A DNA stretch of 64,000 nucleotides from Adiantum capillus-veneris (GCA_014529385.2 CM043962.1:127913470-127977469), one strand, 5' to 3'; shown: positions 20,538 to 31,765, counted from the first letter of the stretch. Program-made: numbers and translations. The notes: generated by a model not told the origin, from the letters alone.

Positions 20538-23500
20538 CTAAACAGTTGATCTCAACTGTAGAGCGCCAACATAACTGTGCAAGATGTCTGGGTAGTCCTT
20601 AAGATCAGACTCAGCCATCCACTTTGCATCTAAAGGGGTGTAATTCTTGAACTTGACTAAATACTTTCGATGTAGGCTCCCCAACTTTAGTTGTCTCTCC
20701 GAGTGGTGTATTATCTGTTTAGGTTGAAGGATTTCCTCAGTCTCTTCGACTTCTGGAGGATCTTCTTGTACTGGCGCCACTAGAGGAGGTCCAACATATG
20801 GTCGGAGGAGACTGACATGAAAAGCATTATGGATGCGCCAGTGAGAGGGCAAATCCAATCTGAAAGTCACATCATTGACTTTATCTGTAATTTTGAAAGG
20901 GCCGTAAAATCTATGGGAAAGTTTAACAACTTTTCCTTTTTTGACCCGCTTTTTCAATCTAGCTTTCTCAAACGGAAGCAGGACATATTGTCCTTTTTCA
21001 AGATTGAGATTCCTTCTGTGCTTGTCTGCTTTTCTCTTCTGTTGCTCTTGAGTACGAAGAATCGCTTGCTTTACTTGTTGATGGGCAATATCAATATTGT
21101 GTACAAATTCATCTGCGGCGAAGATATTTTCTTTGGTAACCATAATAGGAAGTAAGAGTGGCTTCCTATAAATAATTGCGAAGGGAGCTTTACTAGTTGA
21201 GGAATGTATGGTATTATTATACGCAAACTCAACTATTGGTAAGTACTGTTCCCGTTCGGATTGTCGTTCCGAAACATAGCACTTGAGGAGATCTAAAACA
21301 GTGGCATTAGCGATTTCGCTTTGACCATCTGTTTGAGGATGATAAGCTGATGAAAAATCAAGCTTAGTTCCCAAGTTTTCGAACAATGCTTGCCAAAATA
21401 GACTAGTCATGCAGTGATCTCTATCGCTGACAATAGTCTTTTGCAATCCATGGTGTTTAAAAATCTGAGCTAGAAATATCCTAGCCATGTGATCAGCTTT
21501 GATCGTCTTCCTTACTGGAAGGAAATGTGCTTGCTTACTGAATCTGTCTACTATAGTCCAGACTGCATCATTTCCATTCTCGGATCTAGGAAGATCCGTA
21601 ATAAAATCCATGGCAATACTTTCCCATGGCGTGTTAGGCACAGGGAGTGGCTGAAGCTTGCCATAAACTTTATGTCTGTCATAATTTACTTTTTGGCAGA
21701 CTAAACACTCACGTACATGTTTTTCACTGTCCGCACGGAGTGCTGGCCAAAAGAAATACCTTTCGAGGGCACTAGTAGTAGCAGCAATTCCCCGATGCCC
21801 GGCACAAGGAGAATTATGTGCTTCATCCATCACCTTCTGTCGCAAGGGCTGAGCTATGCATATTGCTTGTTGACGATAGAGCGTATTATCCCTAATGGAA
21901 TAAGGTGGCCTTGAGTGACCAGCTTGAAGATCTGCCCAAATTGTAGCGAAGTCTGGATCTTGAGGATACATCTCGCTGAGAGATTCTAGTTCCTCATGAT
22001 AAATGGTTGTTAGTGCATTGATCTTTGGACGCCTAGAGAGAGCATCTGCAACTGCATTCTTTGTTCCAGAAGTGTGTAAAATCTGAAAATGGAACATTGA
22101 AAGAAAGTTGGCCCATCTCATCTGCTTTTCTGATAACTTTCTTTGTGTGAGAAAGTAGCAAAGACTTTGATGATCTGTCTTAATAATAAAATCAGCTCCT
22201 AACAGATAGTGTTTCCAAATGGAAAGAGCATGAATTACTGCCATTAGCTCTTTCTCGTATATGGAGACATGCAACTCTGCATCTTTAAGGCGCCGACTTT
22301 CGTAGGCTATGGCGTGACCCTCTTGGTTCAAAACTACTCCTACACAATCTCCAGATGCATCGCAATATACCTCGAAAGGTTTGCGAAGATCAGGGACGGT
22401 GAGAACAAGTCCGTGATTGAGTAAATACTTAAGCTTTTCAAAAGCTTGTTTTTGTCCAGACCCCCACTGGAATGGAGTCCGCTTCTTTGTCAGGTCATGA
22501 AGGGAACCTGCTATAGCGGCAAAGGCTTGAATGAAACGCCGATAATAAGAACAGAGGCCAAGGAAACTTCGTACATCATGTACTGCGGTTGACGTAGGCC
22601 ATTCTACAACTGCTTGAATCTTATCAGGGTCCATTCTCACCTGGTTATGAGATACTATATGGCCCAAATAGTGGATTTCTTTTAAAAATAACTCACTCCT
22701 TAGCATTCACAAATAATTTGTGTTTGCGTAATTCTTCAAACACTAATGCGAGATGCTTGTAGTGTTCGTATTCCGTCTCTGAGAAGATTAAGACATCATC
22801 AAAGAAAACGCTTGTGAAGCTTCTATATGAGTGGAAGATTCTATCCATCATTTTGTTGAATGTAGTTGGTGCATTAGTGAGTCCAAAAGGCATCACTAGA
22901 AATTCATACAACCCGAAGGTTGTTCTAAATGAAGTCTTATGCACATCTTGAGGAGCTATGCGGATTTGATGGTAACCGCTCTTCAAGTCCATACGACTAA
23001 AGATACTTGCTCCTTGTAACTTGTCAAGAATGTCGTCAATCCGAGGGATTGGAAATCGATTCTTGATTGTGATCTTGTTTAGAGATCTATAGTCTATGCA
23101 CATGCGGAATGTGCCATCCTTTTTCTGTACTAGTAAGACAGGTGAACAATATGGAGAAGTACTAGGCCTTATTAAGCCCTTCTCCAAAAGTTCGTTAACC
23201 TGCTTGAGAATTTCCTCTTGCTGCATTAGACTAACTCGATAAGGGGGCTGATTTGGAGAAGAACTTCCTGGGATCAAATCAATTGTATGATCCTCAGGTC
23301 GCGAAGGTGGGAGTTCATTTGGAAGTTCATCTGCAAAACAATCTTTATAACTTTCTAATAACTTAAGTCTTTTTTGCTCTAAAGAGGAAGAAAGTTGTGA
23401 AACAGACACATCTCTCTCTCTTGCAAAAATCAAGTACGCTGAAACACACTTTTTCATTACTTTCTTGATGGCAATCTGATTGGCGATAGGGATACACCAA

Positions 23501-23586
23501 TCAACTGCATCTGCAAGTACAAGATACTCCTTTTCTTTATGATCAAAGGATAAGGTTTTCTGAACATAGTCAGGAATGGGATGCAT
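20538..23586 (-). pseudogene. B pol: RT, RNase H, integrase, chromodomain-like tail
   Basis: The frame from 23586 encodes the protease-RT linker and RT fingers/palm (CSPVLLVQKKDG, CIDYRSLNKI, MPFGLTNAP, FFDDVLIFS at 22795-22806 as the YxDD site). A one-base frameshift near 22700 joins it to an uninterrupted 722-codon frame. That frame holds the RT thumb (IHYLGHIVS), RNase H (CDASGDCVG, EKELMAVIHAL, KTDHQSL), integrase HHCC finger (HNSPCAGH, CLVCQ), core Asp/Asp/Glu (AMDFITDLP, IVSDRD, GQSEIAN), GPY/F region and a C-terminal KYLVKFKNYTPLDAKWMAES chromodomain-like module. Such modules steer integration to marked chromatin in chromoviruses. TAG at 23587-23589 separates pol from gag-protease in the same frame; this may be a mutation or a translational stop. 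Confidence 0.95.
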
Positions 23587-24889
23587 CTAGTAGTGCCAAG
23601 GCATTCCCAAGATAACATCACATCCTTCAAGTGAAGCTAGCAAGAAAGACTCTTGATCTTTGTAGTTGTCGACCTTTAGATTCAACTTCCCTATGATTGG
23701 AGTAGAGTTAGAGTTCTGCCCTTTGAAAGCAAATTGTGCTTGAATAGAAACTCTAAGACGATTGGGCTGTAAGTTCAGGTCATCAGTTAGCTTTGTAGAG
23801 ATGAAGTTGTCTGTACTGCCAGGGTCAAACAGAATAAGAGCCTGTTGGTTGTTGATGCTACCCCATGCTTTGAGAAGAGCTCTTTCTTTTCCATCCTTGG
23901 TTGTATTGCTCTGTACATCTGGGACTGCATTGGAAGAGGGTGGTTGCGGAGGTTTGGTAGGACAATCACCCTTCATATGACGAACTTGTCCACACTTGAA
24001 GCATCTTCCTTCACTAATGCAGGTTCGCAACTCAGCAGGAGAGAGATATCTCCCTTTCTTGGGCTGATTTGGCTTTGCTTCTGCTTCGGAGGTGGTTCTT
24101 TTCTTCCTTTGAGAAGAAGAAGTAGAGGTAGGCTGCTCATGGAGAGCCTTCTGCTTGGCATGGTAAGTGCTTTGCTCCATCTTCCTGGGAGTACCCTTGT
24201 CATGTATTCCATCAGCTATGCGGGCTGATTCCATAAGTATCTGCAAGTTACCCCGAGGGTAAGGCTTCATAGCCTTTTGCAAGGCTTCATGCAATCCCGC
24301 TTCAAACTTGCGCATCTTTTCCGAATCGTCAATCTTCTTGAATGGAGTGACTTTCAAGAGAACGTCCCAAAACTTATCACATAGCGTGAAACAGTTTCGT
24401 TCTCCGACTGTGAAAGTCGATCCCATTCTTTCTTTACCTCTTCCTCATAGTCTGGAGGAAGGAACTGTGCGTAGAACTCCTTCTTGAAAGCAGTCCAATC
24501 TTGGGGTTTGCGATCTTCCAGGCTAAGGGTTAACCACCAACTATTGGCGGTGCCTTTCAGGTACATATTGACATGGCGAAGCTTGGATCTTTCTTTAAAA
24601 TTCCCTTCAGCAAATGCAACTTTGAATTGGCGGATGAAAGCCAAAGCTTTGTCATTATCACGCCGTCCATTGTAGGTGTCGAATTTCACATCTTTGTCTC
24701 CCGACTTGAATGTTTTCTGCCTGTGGTGCTCCTTCTTATGGTGCTCCTTCTTTCTATGCTTAGACTCCTTGTGGACAAGAGTCCTTTCCCTTGAATGTAC
24801 TTCTTGCTGCGACGGATCGTCCAGAAACATGTCCTCTGGAGCGACGATGTCATCCAGATCCTTCATGAAAGAAAACCGAGGAGAATCAA
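23587..24889 (-). pseudogene. B gag (C-terminal part), zinc knuckle and protease
   Basis: Minus-strand gag domain (VKFDTYNGRRDNDKALAFIR, LRHVNMYLKGTANSWW, FYAQFLPP), then a one-base frameshift near 24380-24420. The continuing frame holds a CCHC knuckle (CFKCGQVRHMKGDC, near 24000) and a retropepsin-like site LILFDPGSTDNFIS (about 23815-23850), with D-P-G in place of the usual D-S/T-G. It ends in LGMPWHY and the TAG at 23587. The 5' portion continues across the A3 insertion at 26170. Gag packages RNA and the protease processes the polyprotein; here two lesions prevent a full product. Confidence 0.93.
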
Positions 24890-24894
24890 GAGGA

Positions 24895-26164
24895 TGTCAC
24901 GTGACACATCCAACCCTATGTGTCCGTGGGCAAGCAACAACATAGCAGGGTTCAGTCAGTCCAGTCAAGTCTAGATTTTAGTGATCTGACACTGTTGTGA
25001 GTCTATTCGTAGACCGTGCATGCTGAGTCACTTGGTATAGATGCATATCCTCTGGTTGCACACAGCATGATCATCAGTATCTCCATCAGAATCCATTAGA
25101 ATCAGTTAGGGGATTTTTCCAGTGCATTTAGCCTATTTTCCCTATTTTTGACATTTTTCACTTATTATTTTTAAGTGACTTCCCAACAAAAGTAGGTAGG
25201 GCAATTTTGCTAAGTTAATATATAAGCAAACCGAAGTTAGCACTTTCTGGCAGTAGAGGCAGCAGGAGCTTCCCGCTCAACAGGCACCTTCTTAGCAAGA
25301 ACCCGCAGTACCCCCAGCACCCGCGAGTCTTGGCGACCTCCCTCCCCAAGCCTAGCGTTTTCAGTTTTGCCATCGCCAGCCCCCACCATTGCTTGGCGTT
25401 TTCAGCAATACCTTACTGCAACAGATACCTAGCCCTAGCGTTTTGGGTTTCCCACTAAGCCCTGGCGTTTTTGCATACCTTCAGCACCTCCACAGTTCCC
25501 TGGCGTTTTTGCACACCTTCAGCACCTCCACAGTTCCCTGGCGTTTTCAGCCATTCCTTGATCGCCAGCAGTCCCAGAAAGACCAGTGTTTTTCCCTAGC
25601 GTTAGCAGATGCAGCAGCGATTTTGGTTTTCAGCCATTGTCGCATCAGATGGTCAGCGTTTTCAGCCCTATTGGACAGCAACAGATTCAGCCCTAGTTGG
25701 TTGCAGAAGATCTCCATTTTCAGCCCTAGAAAATGCACAGCCGAAAACAGTCATTTTCAGCCACCGAAACAGTCCCGAAATTCAGCAGTTAGAAGACCAC
25801 AGATTTCAGCCCTACAGTCGTTGTCGTCATCATCGTCGTCGTCATCGGCATAGTCCCAAGTTGCATCAGTCCATTGCATACGCATTGTACCACATTGTGC
25901 AATCATAAGTAGACCACTCTCGCCGACGAGAGTGAGGCCTTCGGAGGAGGGTTTTACGTCTCTGGTGTTGTATCTCTCTTCTCTCTCTATCTCTCAGTCT
26001 CATACACTTGCACGCACGGTGTCCATTCACTTTGTTTGTGATCATAGCATTCTCTCATTAAGAACGGAAGGCTCTCCCTTCCATAAGAACAAAAGGAATC
26101 TTCAGCACAGTTTGGAGCACTCATCTTGAGCAAAGCGCAAACAATCATTCTGCTGCACCTAACA
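24895..26164 (+). repeat. A3: solo family A LTR in the gag of B
   Basis: 1270 bp, TGTCACGTGACACATCC to CTGCACCTAACA, with perfect GAGGA duplications (24890-24894 and 26165-26169). Plus orientation. It carries many CCTAGCGTTTT/CTGGCGTTTTTGCA motifs (25350-25720). The gag frame of B reads colinearly on both sides, proving insertion into an existing gene. Confidence 0.94.
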
Positions 26165-26169
26165 GAGGA

Positions 26170-26450
26170 TCCTGCTCTTGAACCTTTGGATTAAACCGCA
26201 CATGACGTTCTGGAGGTTTCCTCTGCCTCTCGTGCATGCGGTAGGTTCCAATCAAAGGATCTTTCCTTGGTTCTGGCGCCTTTGGGTTCTGCGGGATTTC
26301 TCCCGACCCCATCGGCATTTTCTCCTTCCCTTTCTCAAGAGTATGGAGAATCTTTTGGACTTCTGGATGGGAGAGAGCTTTTTGCAACTCTTCCACCTGT
26401 TGTAAGGAGAGAACTCTATCTTGCGTCCTCCCATTTCTGCAGTCTGCCAA
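26170..26450 (-). pseudogene. B gag, N-terminal part
   Basis: The open frame encodes LSLQQVEELQKALSHPEVQK, KGKEKMPMGSGEI and PPERHVRFNPKVQEQDP, followed across A3 by the LDSPRFSF...EDMFLDDP continuation. The most upstream open codon is TTG, with a TGA a few codons before it, so no ATG start survives in this frame. The true start may have been lost by a small indel near the PBS. Confidence 0.75.
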
Positions 26451-26487
26451 GAGTCGTCAATCCCTTAAGGAAGAGAGAGATGACATT

Positions 26488-26499
26488 GCTTTGATACCA
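26488..26499 (-). other. primer-binding site of B
   Basis: The minus strand reads TGGTATCAAAGC, 11 of 12 bases complementary to initiator tRNA-Met, one base inside the 5' LTR. Confidence 0.88.
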
Positions 26500-26500
26500 C

Positions 26501-26550
26501 GGTCACAAAAATACGGAAGCGTAAACTAACTTTTAATTGTACTTCAAGAT

Positions 26551-26634
<84 letters not shown>

Positions 26635-27487
26635 TTCATTGGGGACCAGAAGAGAGAGTTTGACACTTCATTGGGGACCAGAAGATGGGCTGGTCCCCCC
26701 CCATAAAGAGATTATCTTTATTACTAAGGGAGAATCTTTACAAGCACAAGAACGGGGCAATAGCCTGTCCTCTATTCTTTCTTTTCTGCTTCTGACTGAG
26801 AGAGTGCGAAAGCTACTCTCTGAATACTGAGAGGATTTTTCCCTCTGCTATGAGATTTTGGGAAACTCTCGAAAAGGAGAGTCTATCTTCCACAAAACTC
26901 AACGGAAGCTCTCGAAAATGAGAGTCTACCTTCCGCTAACTGAGTCCCTTTATGCATAATCATTCCTGTAACAAAAACAAGGGAGAAACACACAAAATGC
27001 ACGCACACATGCTTGCTGTAATTTTCTGCACATAACCTAAAAATGTTACCTGAGCACCTTCCAAAGCCGAAATAGAGACCTTTTCCGCGATGGAATTGCA
27101 CGAAACTTTGTGTATGGGTAGTGTAGGTAGAGAAGAACTAAATTCTATATGTATTTTGCTGAAATTCACCCTAAAGGAGGTGATTAAGGGCTGAAAACAG
27201 AGAATTTACAGCCACTACACTCTACGAAGAGAGTGGCTGTTGCAACTTCTCGCGATAAACTTCATCAAAAGCTGGCTATGGCTATGAGAACCCTTGTTCT
27301 AGACAATGGGAGCACGAGGCCACCACATATGTCGCAAGGGGCTGCTCTCAAGCTTCTATGGAGGGCTCCAATGCGTAGAGCATACTCACAATAGGGGGGG
27401 TAGGAGCATTGCCAACACTGAAAAGTGGGGGAGGGGGGGACTCCTAAATAGCCATCAGGGAGAGGGGGCGCTAGGAAGAGAGAGAGG

Positions 27488-27518
<31 letters not shown>

Positions 27519-28097
27519 AGAGTTAGTTTGCATTGGTAAGTGTACCACTTGGCACACTTAATAATTAAAAAACCCTTAAACTTTCACTTTTAAAAGTTCA
27601 CAAACTATTAATGAAATGTGCAAATTGAACCACAACTGCACACATAGATGCAATGCAATGAAACTGTTACCTGTTGCCCAACGCAATGCCGTACCAGCAC
27701 TGCTCTGGCATTACCTGTTCGCAGTCGTCCGGTCATTTGGTCCGGCATAAACAATTTAAAAATACTTTAACTAACTTATCCTAAGGTCGTAAAATAATTC
27801 AGGCCTTAGGGTTATTATTCTAAGGACCCCATCTGATTCCTAAGCTTGCACTAGCGGGCGTAATTTTCTGAGCCTGAAATCTGAGGCTACTATCTACCCC
27901 TTCATTGAAGACCTGATTTCCCAATCACTAGGGCTTTAGGGTATTTTCTGCTAGGGTCTCTCTGAGATGCTCTGGCCCAAACTTGGGCGCACCTGAGGCC
28001 CCAGAACTGCTATAAGTATTTTGATGTGTGCACAACTAATTAGATAATTCTTTTCTCGTAAATACATTAATTATTTACAAAGTCTGACATAGTTACA
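26501..28097 (-). repeat. B right LTR (5' LTR) with internal (GA)n
   Basis: About 1597 bp; the inner end has GG where TG is expected. The (GA)n tract is longer (26555-26631) than in the left LTR. It is followed by an extra copy of a ~30-bp unit (ACACTTCATTGGGGACCAGAAG), which explains most of the length difference. Confidence 0.93.
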
Positions 28098-29040
28098 GCC
28101 GCCTTGGAGTGCAAGCGCGAAGAAAGAAAGGTAGCCTTGGTTCGCGAGCGTGAGCAAGCGCGCTTGGCGGCCGAGGAAAGAAAGGCAATCTTGGATCGTG
28201 AGCGCAAGGAAAGAAAGGCAGAATTGGATCGCGAGCGCGAAGAAAGACGATTAGCCTTGGAGCGTAAGCGCGTTGGGCGGTTGAAGACAGAAGGGTAGCC
28301 TTGGAGCGTGAACGTGAGCAAGCGCGCTTGGTGGCCGAAGACAGAGGAGCGGCCTTGGAGTTAGAGCATGAGGCGCAGAGAGATCAACGCATGCAAGAGT
28401 TGGTCCTACAGGTACTTACCTCGAAACCCAAGCCGGTCAAAGATGTTGGTAGTTCATCAAGTAGCACAAGCAGAGACTCGGACTCCAACAACCCCGTCAC
28501 AGAGAAGATAACATTCGATAAGTATGACGGTAATATGGGATGCTAGTGTTATTTGTTCTTGGTTGCATCAATTTAATGCTTATTTTGCGACAACTAAGAA
28601 GACAGGAAATAACAAGGTTTTGATGGCAGGCATGTACCTTGTCGGTGATGCCATTAATTGGTACCACACATAGCAAGAGGCACAATTGACCGCGCACCTA
28701 GAGGAAACCGAGGAAGGCGTGTCCCTTTCCTTCAATTGGGCCCACTTCGAAGACAAGCTCAAGGCGCGATTTATGCCACCACATTACCTAGCATGGTTGA
28801 AAGACGATCGGCGCCGTCAAGCAAAATGGTATGCCACAATTACACAAATCGGATGACGAGCACAAAGAGGCATTCCTTCATGGATTGGACGAGTATATCA
28901 AGTATGATGTCGAGGTACTCGATCCAATCGATCTCAACAAGGCGGTAGGAATTGCTCTCGCACAGGAGATGAAGCACAATAAGGAAAGCCTAAGGAGAAC
29001 AAGTCTTCTCAGAGTACCTCGACACTAAAGTGATGATTTG
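28098..29040 (+). pseudogene. A2 gag-like gene, 3' part with gag domain
   Basis: It continues from 18987. A long Glu/Arg/Lys-rich coiled-coil region made of repeated DREREERK/QARLAAEE units needs one frameshift near 28295. Then come KITFDKYDG and the retrotransposon gag domain (WLHQFNAYFATTKKTG, MYLVGDAINWYH, SFNWAHFEDKLKARFMPPHY) in a shifted frame with a stop near 28671. A last shifted piece (HKEAFLHGLDEYIKYDVEVL) completes it. This links the charged family A protein to a true gag domain. It is cut at about 29040-29080 by another LTR. Confidence 0.8.
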
Positions 29041-29080
29041 GTATGTCCACTAAAGAGGACGAGTTCTAGCGCCCAAAAGG

Positions 29081-29533
29081 TGATGATATGGCACATTGTA
29101 CGGAATCTGGAGACACTGTGGCGGGTTTTTAGGAAACCGGAAATCGCAACAGAATTTTAAAGACCCAAAATTCATGGCGGATTTTTAGGGATGTTGGTGT
29201 GGCAACTTATTCGCAAGGAAAAGGGCTTCTCAACGTTAGCCTTTGTATGTACTACTTTTCAGGGCCTCGAGCCTTTAAATAAGTGCCTTGGGGGAGCTCT
29301 CTGGTAAATCTGACACCAGCAAATTGCAAAGCGACTCTTCCCAACAATTGTACCTTTGTCAAGAGCGATACAAAAGAAACACTAAGGTTTTATGGCTAGT
29401 GCATATGTGAGTGAAATTCTGCCACTCCGTATCCACTGTGTGGATTCTCTCTCTCTTTCTGATTGTGTTGAAGTGCTAAAGTTTGTTCAAGTTCTGTTAT
29501 TTCAGTTGGCAAGTGATGCCCTCTATGGTTACA
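29081..29533 (+). repeat. G: LTR of a copia-type element
   Basis: TGATGATATGGCAC to TATGGTTACA, 453 bp, followed by a PBS. It contains a CT-rich segment near 29445. The partner LTR is absent, so the target duplication cannot be checked. Confidence 0.65.
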
Positions 29534-29534
29534 A

Positions 29535-29547
29535 TGGTATTAGAGCC
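29535..29547 (+). other. primer-binding site of G
   Basis: TGGTATTAGAGCC, 12 of 13 positions complementary to initiator tRNA-Met, one base after LTR G. Confidence 0.85.
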
Positions 29548-30388
29548 TCAATCATTTGTTCTCACAAGCAAACCGGTCCTACATGAAGCTACAACACGAA
29601 GCTATAAAGATGGAAGGAGAAGAAACGACAATAGAAAGAGGAGATGAAGAATCAGGAGTTCTTTTTGGCCCTAAAAGCTCTAAAATCATAATGCTTTTCT
29701 GTGTTGCGGAGACCTTTAAAAATCTCTTCAACAGCTGAAAATTTAGATATGCGTAGAAGTCAAGTTGATCCTCTCTACGAGCCCTACGTATTGATGAACG
29801 GGTTTTGATTCCAACCATTTCCAGATTAGGGCTTTCAACAACAAATTAGGGTGTCTGCAGCGCGTGTCAAAATTATATCTTGGATGCTCTTTTGTAGACA
29901 ACAAGTAGCAAGATGTAGGAAGATATATTTACGAGCTTTTGAGAGCATGGGAGATGGAGATCCAACGAGAAGAACCACTTGTTTGAAATTTTAATTGAGA
30001 TGTTAAATATTGTTTAAGAATTGTTTGAGCGAGATCAAATCTTGTTTGAACCTGCTTGACCTTGTCTTAGTACCCGTTAAATTTATTTGATTCTGGTTGC
30101 AATGCTGGTTTCAATGATGTTTAATAACCTGTGAACGACATAGACTACAATCTGGGGAGCGTTTAGTTGTAATCCTTTGAACGACACAGATTGTGATCTG
30201 GGGAGCGTTTGGCTGTATCTGAATGTCTTTATGTTTGGTGACTGCATATGTGCATTTGTGTCACGTATATAGCATTTTATGAAGCATGTAAATCTGGTGC
30301 AACAATAGTTCCAATTTGGATGATATACACAGTTATGTGGTCTTAGTCCATCGAGGCACCCTAAAAGGTCAGTGCAGTCTGGGTGTGA
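29548..30388 (+). other. leader-like remnant of G; no intact gene
   Basis: A short open frame (29556-29738) follows the PBS, but no gag domain is recognisable. 30115-30225 holds two copies of a ~54-bp unit (TGAACGACACAG...GGGGAGCGTTTGGCTG) found in inverse orientation at 31555-31765. Confidence 0.45.
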
Positions 30389-31097
30389 TGTCACAAGACG
30401 GGCACCACGTGCCAATAGAAAATAACAGACTGAACAGACTTTTAGTACTTCAATAACAACTGAACTAAGAGAGAGACGACAAGCAACATGGAGTGGCGGA
30501 ATTCCACCCCAGAGAGTATTGGCCCCAAACCTTGGCGTCCCTTCCGATATTTCTTTATATTGCATCATCAAAGTACAAGCCGATACTCCATCCTTTGCAC
30601 CTTCGTTCAAAAGCATGCCCGAGAATGAGTCCATGGCCTCATAATTTAAAGGCCCTAGGCCCAAAAGCAGTTTACATGAAAAGCCTTCAAACTCAAAAGC
30701 ATTTGGTCCAAAAGAAGTGCCCAAAAGCTGCCAGCATAAATCATGGAAATCCGTACAACTGCCACGCCAACATCGCAAATCGTAGAAATCCGTACAAGCT
30801 GCCACGTTAGCATGTCAGTGCAATCTCCAGAAATCCGTACAGTCTGCCACGTCAGCAGTCAGCGTGAAACGCGGGATTCCGTACAGTCTACCATGTCAGC
30901 AAGCCAACATGAAATCCGGGCCGTCCGTACAGATTCGCCACGTCATCAGCTGGCTACATATCTTTTGTGTGTGTGTGTGATGGTCCTTCTTCATCTTCTG
31001 TTGTTTCTGCCTCTTCACTTAGGGTTTAGGCCCCTCAGTCGGGATCTGCTCAGTGGCTCCGTTCTTCAATGGCTTGACACGTCAGCAGTTTGTGACA
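30389..31097 (-). repeat. T-e: family T LTR
   Basis: 709 bp, TGTCACAAGACGGGCACCAC to CAGTTTGTGACA, closest to the T-a LTRs, with the conserved CTTGGCGTCCCTTCCGATATT-like block near 30530 and TTAGGGTTTAGG near 31020. Multiple imperfect 40-50-bp repeats of CCGTACAnnCTGCCACGTCAGCA lie at 30745-30950. Confidence 0.88.
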
Positions 31098-31240
31098 TCT
31101 CTCCTTCTTGAAAGAAAGTAATCGTGCGCGATTACAGCATATCTGCAAAACAATTCAAGTTAGCTAAAAAATTTCCGAGGATCATTCCGAGGGACAATCA
31201 GTTTGCTCTTTTTTTGTTAAGGAGTTGGCTTCTCCCTTCG
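31098..31240 (-). mobile_element. T-e interior fragment with polypurine tract
   Basis: TCTCTCCTTCTTGAAAGAAAG, then sequence nearly identical to the T-a interior (AGCATATCTGCAAAACAA, GAGGGACAATCAGTTTGCTC, AAGGAGTTGGCTTCTCC). It then diverges; no second LTR follows. Confidence 0.75.
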
Positions 31241-31554
31241 TCCAAATCGAAACTCTTGATATTTCGGTGTAGCAAAATTAGCCACCACACCTTGACCGCA
31301 CCGATCTTCCACTAGTGTCTTGATGCACTAAAATTACATACCCAGGCAATCTCATCCAATTAGGAATATTCAGTGGTTGGCACATCACAATGCAACACAA
31401 ATGCGACATATGCATGTTACATGACACAGCAAACAGCGCCGCTGAGCACTCCCCCGAGACAAACGGTCTACGGTATGAAGCTACTGAATGACTACCTCGT
31501 CACCCCTCCCGCAAATAATCTAAAAAGGTCCGGGCCATGAGCTCCGAAGACTGT
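31241..31554. other. unassigned sequence
   Basis: No gene, RNA or repeat ends recognised. Possibly leader or 3' region of element D. Confidence 0.3.
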
Positions 31555-31765
31555 ACAACCAAATGCTCCCTAGACCGCAGCCTGCGTCGCTTGGAGGTCA
31601 ACCATACAACCAAACGCTCCCCAGACATCGGCCTGCATCGTTCAGAGGTTTTCTAGCATACAACGGAACGCTCCCCAGACATCGGCCTGCGTCGTTCCGA
31701 GGTTTTCAAGTATACAACGAAACACTTCCCAGACATCCCGTCTGCGTCTTTCCGAGGTTCAAACA
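31555..31765 (-). repeat. ~54-bp tandem array, inverse of 30115-30225
   Basis: Four diverged units of ACAACGAAACGCTCCCCAGA, CATCGGCCTGCGTCGTTC, GAGGTTTTCAAG. On the plus strand the units can be read as LPRHRPASFRGF repeats, but the opposite-strand copies do not conserve that frame, so coding is not supported. Confidence 0.8.

Larger units (their letters stand above)
18988..28097 (-). mobile_element. B: near-complete Ty3/gypsy retrotransposon
   Basis: Flanked by perfect GCCGC duplications (18983-18987 and 28098-28102) inside the A2 gag-like gene. LTRs are 18988-20525 and 26501-28097. The internal region on the minus strand holds PBS, gag, zinc knuckle, protease, RT, RNase H, integrase with a chromodomain-like tail, and polypurine tract. 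About 9.1 kb, of which 1.27 kb is the solo LTR A3 inserted in gag. Only a handful of disabling changes are visible. Confidence 0.96.

Noticed and set aside
20817-21914. Plus-strand frames within B pol
   Set aside because: They lie opposite the intact minus-strand integrase/RNase H frame, whose domains are unmistakable.
24895-26164. Host gene with Ser/Pro-rich frames (25389-25908)
   Set aside because: It is entirely inside a solo LTR with perfect target duplication, and the motifs recur in the other family A LTRs.
30083-30805. Minus-strand open frame of 240 codons
   Set aside because: It crosses the boundary of the T-e LTR (30389) and the ~54-bp array and has no domain; a chance frame over two unrelated segments.
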